DNA of 64,000 bases from Chelativorans sp. Marseille-P2723 (lineage in GTDB: Bacteria > Pseudomonadota > Alphaproteobacteria > Rhizobiales > Rhizobiaceae). The DNA lies in assembly GCF_902809845.1 (NCBI RefSeq), contig NZ_CADDWI010000008.1, forward strand, positions 310,001-374,000, given 5' to 3'. Positions 60,542-64,000 of the stretch are shown in pieces. The notes under the pieces were generated by a model. It did not search any database. It was not told the DNA's origin and worked only from the letters and a program-made list of their open reading frames with translations. The translations under genes and the position numbers were made by a program. The first letter of the stretch is position 1. Each line of letters opens with the position of its first letter.

Positions 60542-61992
60542 TGGAGCCTGTCTCCCAGGAGAAATTGCAGCGCACGGTCAAGCCGTATGTGGGGTAGTGA
60601 TAGCGTGACGCCCTCGGCCGTGCGTTCGAGCCGGGGCGGCCTGAAGCGTACGAAGCGGATCTCGGGAGGTTGCTTGTCCTTACGAAAGAGAGCGGCGGGG
60701 CTTTCCGGCAGATCGCCGGGAAAAACGGCTGTCTCCGTTTCGCCATCGAAAACATCCTCGCCAATCGTCTCGCCTGCAAGCGGAGTGCCGATAATGACGG
60801 GAAGGCTCTGCCTGCCGCGCGATACGGTACCTTCACGGGTAGCCCGCACGGCCGCCATGGCCACGACATCCACTTCCGCGCCGGAGAAACTCGCCCGGGA
60901 GATGGCGCGTTCCGCCAGCCTGCGCACGATTGCCTGAAGCCGGTCGTGGCTTTCATGGTGGATTTGATCCGCCTTGGTGGCTGCGATCAGAATACGGTCG
61001 ATGCGGCGCGAGATGAGGCCAGTCAGCAGGCTGGCCCCGCCCGGGCGGAAGCAGGAGAGGATCTCGGTCAGCGCGTTTTCAAGATCGGCAACGGCATCGG
61101 CGCCCGCATTGATGGCCTGCATTACGTCGATAAGCACGATCTGGCGGTCGAGCCGGGCGATGTGCTCGCGGAAGAAGGGCTTGATGACGTGCGTCTTGTA
61201 AGCCTCGTAGCGCCGCTCCATCATGGCGCGCATGGAGCCGGTGCGCGCCTTCCTGTCGTCGTTCGGCGCGAGGGGAGCGAAGGTAAGCGCCGGCGAGCCT
61301 TCAAGGTCGCCGGGCATGAGAAAGCGCCCCGGCGGCAATGTGGAAAGAGCGCGGCCGTCTTCCTTGCAGGCTTTCAGATAGGCCGTGAAGGTCTCGAAAA
61401 GGCGCCGTGCCAGCATTTCATCGGCATCACCGTCAGGATCGATCTCGCGGGCGAGTGCAAGCCAGGAGCGGGCGATTTCCTGCCGGGCCGGAAGCTGGGC
61501 CATTTCCAACGCTTCGCGGCTGAAGGTCGCAAAATCCTTGCCAAGCAGTGGCAAGTCGAGGAGCCATTCGCCAGGATAGTCCACGATGTCGAGGGAAAGC
61601 TTGCCGCGCGAGAACATCCTGCCCCAGGCGGAGGCTGATTCATATTCTACGGTCAGGCGCAGCTCCGATATCGCCCGCGTCGATTCCGGCCAGATGCGTC
61701 GCTCCACAAGATCGGCGATATGGTCTTCGTACTGGAAACGCGGCACCGCATCGTCTGGTTGATGCTCCAGATAGGCTTTTGCGATTCGACCCGAAGCTTG
61801 TGCCTCGAACAGCGGCAGGCGCCCGCCATGCACGAGATTGTGGACGAGGGCAGAGATGAAAACCGTTTTGCCGGCGCGCGACAGGCCCGTCACGCCAAGC
61901 CGGATTGATGGCGACAATAGGCGGGCGGTCCTGTCGGAGATTGTATCGAGTGCAATGAGGGCTTCGTCAGCGATCGTGGTGAGCGATGGCAA
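60538..61992 (-). CDS. ycjX: YcjX family P-loop protein
   Basis: 484 residues of the DUF463 family. Walker A is GLSRAGKTVFISALVHNLVHGG, the switch-like DYPGEWLLDLPLLG follows, and LDRQIVLIDVMQAINAG and ILIAATKADQIHHESHDRL give Walker B and the nucleotide-base (TKAD) regions. It is a stress-induced, GTPase-like protein of unknown action. It lies directly upstream of the TIGR01620 gene, coupled by overlap. Confidence 0.93.
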   Translation of the reverse strand: MPSLTTIADEALIALDTISDRTARLLSPSIRLGVTGLSRAGKTVFISALVHNLVHGGRLPLFEAQASGRIAKAYLEHQPDDAVPRFQYEDHIADLVERRIWPESTRAISELRLTVEYESASAWGRMFSRGKLSLDIVDYPGEWLLDLPLLGKDFATFSREALEMAQLPARQEIARSWLALAREIDPDGDADEMLARRLFETFTAYLKACKEDGRALSTLPPGRFLMPGDLEGSPALTFAPLAPNDDRKARTGSMRAMMERRYEAYKTHVIKPFFREHIARLDRQIVLIDVMQAINAGADAVADLENALTEILSCFRPGGASLLTGLISRRIDRILIAATKADQIHHESHDRLQAIVRRLAERAISRASFSGAEVDVVAMAAVRATREGTVSRGRQSLPVIIGTPLAGETIGEDVFDGETETAVFPGDLPESPAALFRKDKQPPEIRFVRFRPPRLERTAEGVTLSLPHIRLDRALQFLLGDRLQ

Positions 61993-62061
61993 GGGCTGTC
62001 CTTCGGTTCAAACGGCCTTCCGCCATATAGGCGATCCCGGGCGACGATGAAATGGCCGAGT

Positions 62062-62568
62062 TCAGGAGCCTGGCCGAAGAAATGCGACAAGGCTTGCGGT
62101 ACGAGGTGCAATCTGGGAGAGGGGCTGAGGGAACTCCAGCACCGCCAGAGCACCCGGCGGAAAACCCGAAGCCAATGCTGCGCGGCCGGATTCGTCACCG
62201 TTGCGGACAAGTGACAAAGCCAGTTGCGAGATCATCGGATTGTGCCCGATAATCAGCAGCGGCCCTTCGGCGGGGCTCGACGCTGCAAGGATGCGGTAGT
62301 CGCCGGTGCCGCCGCGATAAAGCTCAGGTATGTATATAGTTTCGGGCGCAGGAGGGGGCAGCCCGGAGGATATGGCCGCCCAGGTGTCACGCGTTCTTCG
62401 TGCATCGGAGCAAAAAACCATTGAGGGACGGTAGGCCTGCGCGTTCATCCGCCTTCCAAGAGCTATCGCGTCGTCTTTTCCCCGTTCCGAAAGCGGACGT
62501 TCCTTGTCGCTCCCGCCGGGCTTTCCCTGCAAAGCCTCGGCATGGCGCAGCAGAAAGAGCCTATGCAA
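62062..62568 (-). CDS. SixA-type histidine phosphatase
   Basis: 168 residues from TTG 62568; the strong GGAGGAGG stretch lies just upstream of it and inside the longer frame, which rules out the earlier TTG start. The catalytic motif is HRLFLLRHAEALQGKPGGSDKERPLSERGKDDA, with the second histidine in LLIIGHNPMISQLAL. SixA-like enzymes dephosphorylate phosphohistidine on signalling or PTS proteins. It is in the same direction as ycjX, about 70 bp upstream of it. Confidence 0.9.
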   Translation of the reverse strand: MHRLFLLRHAEALQGKPGGSDKERPLSERGKDDAIALGRRMNAQAYRPSMVFCSDARRTRDTWAAISSGLPPPAPETIYIPELYRGGTGDYRILAASSPAEGPLLIIGHNPMISQLALSLVRNGDESGRAALASGFPPGALAVLEFPQPLSQIAPRTASLVAFLRPGS

Positions 62569-62812
62569 AGGAGCCTCCTCCAAGTGACAGGATCATTGGC
62601 ATCGCGCGATGAATCATAAGGGCGTAGTTGCAGGGTGCAAAGGCTGCTTTGCGTTCATGCAGAGGAAAGAAAGACGGTTTGTGCAATCGCCCGTTTATTT
62701 GTTCGATTGACTCGAACCTTTTGACAAATGCGTTATCGGACTGCCGTTTCTGCTTGTCGGGGGCTTCTTCCCCGAATATATAGGCGCCGCTGGCAAGCTG
62801 TGGGGTATTTCC

Positions 62813-63229
62813 ATGTCCGATCTCGTTGATGCTGAATATGTACCCTCCGAAGACGAGCCTTTCATGAATGATCGGCAGCGAGCCTATTTCAAGAGCAAGC
62901 TGATCAACTGGAAGAATGAAATTCTGCGTGAAGCGCGGGAGACGCTGGAGGCGCTGCAGCGTGAGAATGCCAATCATCCGGATCTAGCCGACCGAGCATC
63001 GTCGGAAACGGATCGGGCCATAGAGCTTCGCGCGCGCGACCGTCAGCGCAAGCTCATCGCAAAGATTGACGCAGCACTCCAGCGCATCGAAGAGGGAACA
63101 TACGGCTACTGCGAGGAAACCGGCGAGCCGATTTCGCTGAAGCGTCTCGACGCAAGGCCCATCGCAACGCTTTCCATAGAGGCGCAGGAGCGCCATGAAC
63201 GGCGCGAGAGGGTCTACCGGGACGACTGA
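62813..63229 (+). CDS. dksA: RNA polymerase-binding transcription factor DksA
   Basis: 138 residues, the alphaproteobacterial length. A coiled-coil arm (RQRAYFKSKLINWKNEILREARETLEALQ onwards, with the D-x-x-D tip region HPDLADRASSETDRA) is followed by the globular end GTYGYCEETGEPISLKRLDARPIATLSIEAQERHERRE. The four zinc-finger positions read Cys, Thr, Ser, Ala, so only one cysteine remains. Such C-T-S-A forms are known for alphaproteobacteria. It modulates transcription with ppGpp. A long upstream region of about 240 bp probably carries its promoter. Confidence 0.95.
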   Translation: MSDLVDAEYVPSEDEPFMNDRQRAYFKSKLINWKNEILREARETLEALQRENANHPDLADRASSETDRAIELRARDRQRKLIAKIDAALQRIEEGTYGYCEETGEPISLKRLDARPIATLSIEAQERHERRERVYRDD

Positions 63230-63265
63230 GGTCGCAAAGCGCGCCGTACGCTTTGGCCAATCAGC

Positions 63266-63448
63266 CTACCTCCGGCTGTCGTCCGGCGTGATCTCACGCG
63301 CCTGAAGCCGCTCGATCGCCTCGTCCGCCTCCGCCTCGTCCAGGCCGGAAAGAGGCAGTCCGTCAAGCCGAACTACCCGGTCGGTGCCGGTATCGAAAAC
63401 TTCCCACCGGCCCTCCTTGTCCTGCCGTTTGTCAAAACCGTTCGCCAT
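63266..63448 (-). CDS. Small conserved-type hypothetical protein
   Basis: 60 residues: MANGFDKRQDKEGRWEVFDT, then RVVRLDGLPLSGLDEAEADEAIERLQARE. A short beta-like front (WEVFDTGTDRVVRLDG) precedes an acidic helix. The codon use fits its neighbours. I do not know a function. The weak point is its shortness, but the well-ordered composition supports a real gene. Confidence 0.65.
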   Translation of the reverse strand: MANGFDKRQDKEGRWEVFDTGTDRVVRLDGLPLSGLDEAEADEAIERLQAREITPDDSRR

Positions 63449-63547
63449 GGCGTGAAGGTAGGGCGTCGGCTGGCGCCGGTCCAGATGCGTTTATTTTGCT
63501 GGCACGCGGACCGGAGCTTTGCCAGACTGGCGGCCAAGGAGAACGCC

Positions 63548-64000
63548 ATGCATGCAACCACAACATCTTTTGAAAAACCGAAACCTTGGAGCACAGTCGC
63601 CCCGCTGCTAGTCGACGTGGCGATGGGACGCCGGCCGGCCGATCTGGTTGTGCGGAACGGGCGCTGGGTCAACGTTCATTCGGGCGAGGTCATCGCCGGC
63701 ACGGATGTGGCCATCGTGGCCGGTAGGGTCGCCTATTGCGGTCCGGACGCGGGCCACGCTATCGGCGAGAAGACGCAGTTGGTGGATGCGCAGGGCCGCT
63801 ATCTGGTGCCTGGCTTGTGCGACGGGCACATGCATGTGGAAAGCGGCATGGTCACCGTGACGGAGTTCTGCCGTGCAGTGATTCCGCATGGGACGACCAC
63901 CATGTTCATCGATCCCCATGAGATCGCCAACGTTCTTGGGCTGGAGGGCGTTCGCCTCATGCATGACGAGGCGATGGCCCAACCCATCAACGTTTTCGTG
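63548..64000 (+). CDS. ade: Adenine deaminase (partial, C-terminus outside window)
   Basis: 151 codons are present from ATG 63548 (CCAAGGAGAACGCC upstream), running off the window edge. The amidohydrolase start is clear: VDVAMGRRPADLVVRNGRWVNV, AGRVAYCGPDAGHA, then the metal HxH in VPGLCDGHMHVESGMVTVTEF and PHGTTTMFIDPHEIANVLGLEGV. These are diagnostic for Ade, which converts adenine to hypoxanthine in purine salvage. The call is secure despite truncation. Confidence 0.92.
   Translation, partial: MHATTTSFEKPKPWSTVAPLLVDVAMGRRPADLVVRNGRWVNVHSGEVIAGTDVAIVAGRVAYCGPDAGHAIGEKTQLVDAQGRYLVPGLCDGHMHVESGMVTVTEFCRAVIPHGTTTMFIDPHEIANVLGLEGVRLMHDEAMAQPINVFV

Overview
The window looks like a chromosomal segment from a GC-rich alphaproteobacterium of the order Hyphomicrobiales (Rhizobiales), most like the Phyllobacteriaceae/Mesorhizobium-Chelativorans group. 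The grounds are an acpXL/lpxXL cluster for the very-long-chain (C28) lipid A acyl group, a giant polar-growth coiled-coil protein of the GPR/RgsE type, an NDUFA12-type complex I subunit, a YcjX-TIGR01620 pair, a fused SecDF, and a single-cysteine (C-T-S-A) DksA. This placement is inferred from gene content, not from a database search.

Layout. 1-5 kb: a partial DUF815 ATPase facing away from yajC-secDF, which runs on into homologues of the mitochondrial complex I assembly factors NDUFAF3 and NDUFAF6. 5-9.7 kb: an MBL hydrolase, a 640-bp structured intergenic region with no gene, an acyl-CoA dehydrogenase, cobyric acid synthase and a VOC protein. 9.8-16.2 kb: a minus-strand operon for peptide-type ABC uptake (M20 deacylase, binding protein, two permeases, double ATPase). 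16.2-21.2 kb: the lipid A C28 operon acpXL-fabF2-fabF1-adh-lpxXL; one of its two ketosynthases lacks the catalytic residues and no fabZ is present. 21.3-29.8 kb: mostly housekeeping and signalling genes (an odd histidine phosphatase, gabD, tandem PilZ, PAS, rhomboid, CBS, gatB, GNAT, NDUFA12, DUF2155).

30-40.8 kb: an ABC-transporter-dependent capsule export locus (kpsS, kpsD, kpsC, kpsE, kpsM, kpsT-like), followed by a MaoC hydratase, a pyruvyltransferase and a two-domain sulfotransferase. These point to an acidic, possibly pyruvylated or sulfated, capsular polysaccharide; no polymerising glycosyltransferases are in the window. 41-44.7 kb: a ribose-type sugar ABC transporter behind a LacI-like operator. 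44.7-45.6 kb: a decayed exported-protein gene with three in-frame stops, and tRNA-Asn. 45.8-49.5 kb: a small membrane protein, glpX, recJ and an IS630-type transposase relic.

49.9-55.2 kb: the 1772-residue GPR/RgsE-like protein with two families of tandem repeats. 55.5-64 kb: an Hpt protein, a 2Fe-2S ferredoxin, a secreted DUF922 protein, the folP-folB-folK operon, a secreted hypothetical protein, TIGR01620 and ycjX, sixA, dksA, a small hypothetical protein and the start of adenine deaminase.

No CRISPR array, prophage or intact insertion sequence was seen. The points most worth checking are the KSalpha/KSbeta-like ketosynthase pair, the multi-stop pseudogene with an intact ribosome-binding site, the structured intergenic region at 6.1-6.37 kb, an orphan terminator at 25.2 kb, and the composite sulfotransferase.
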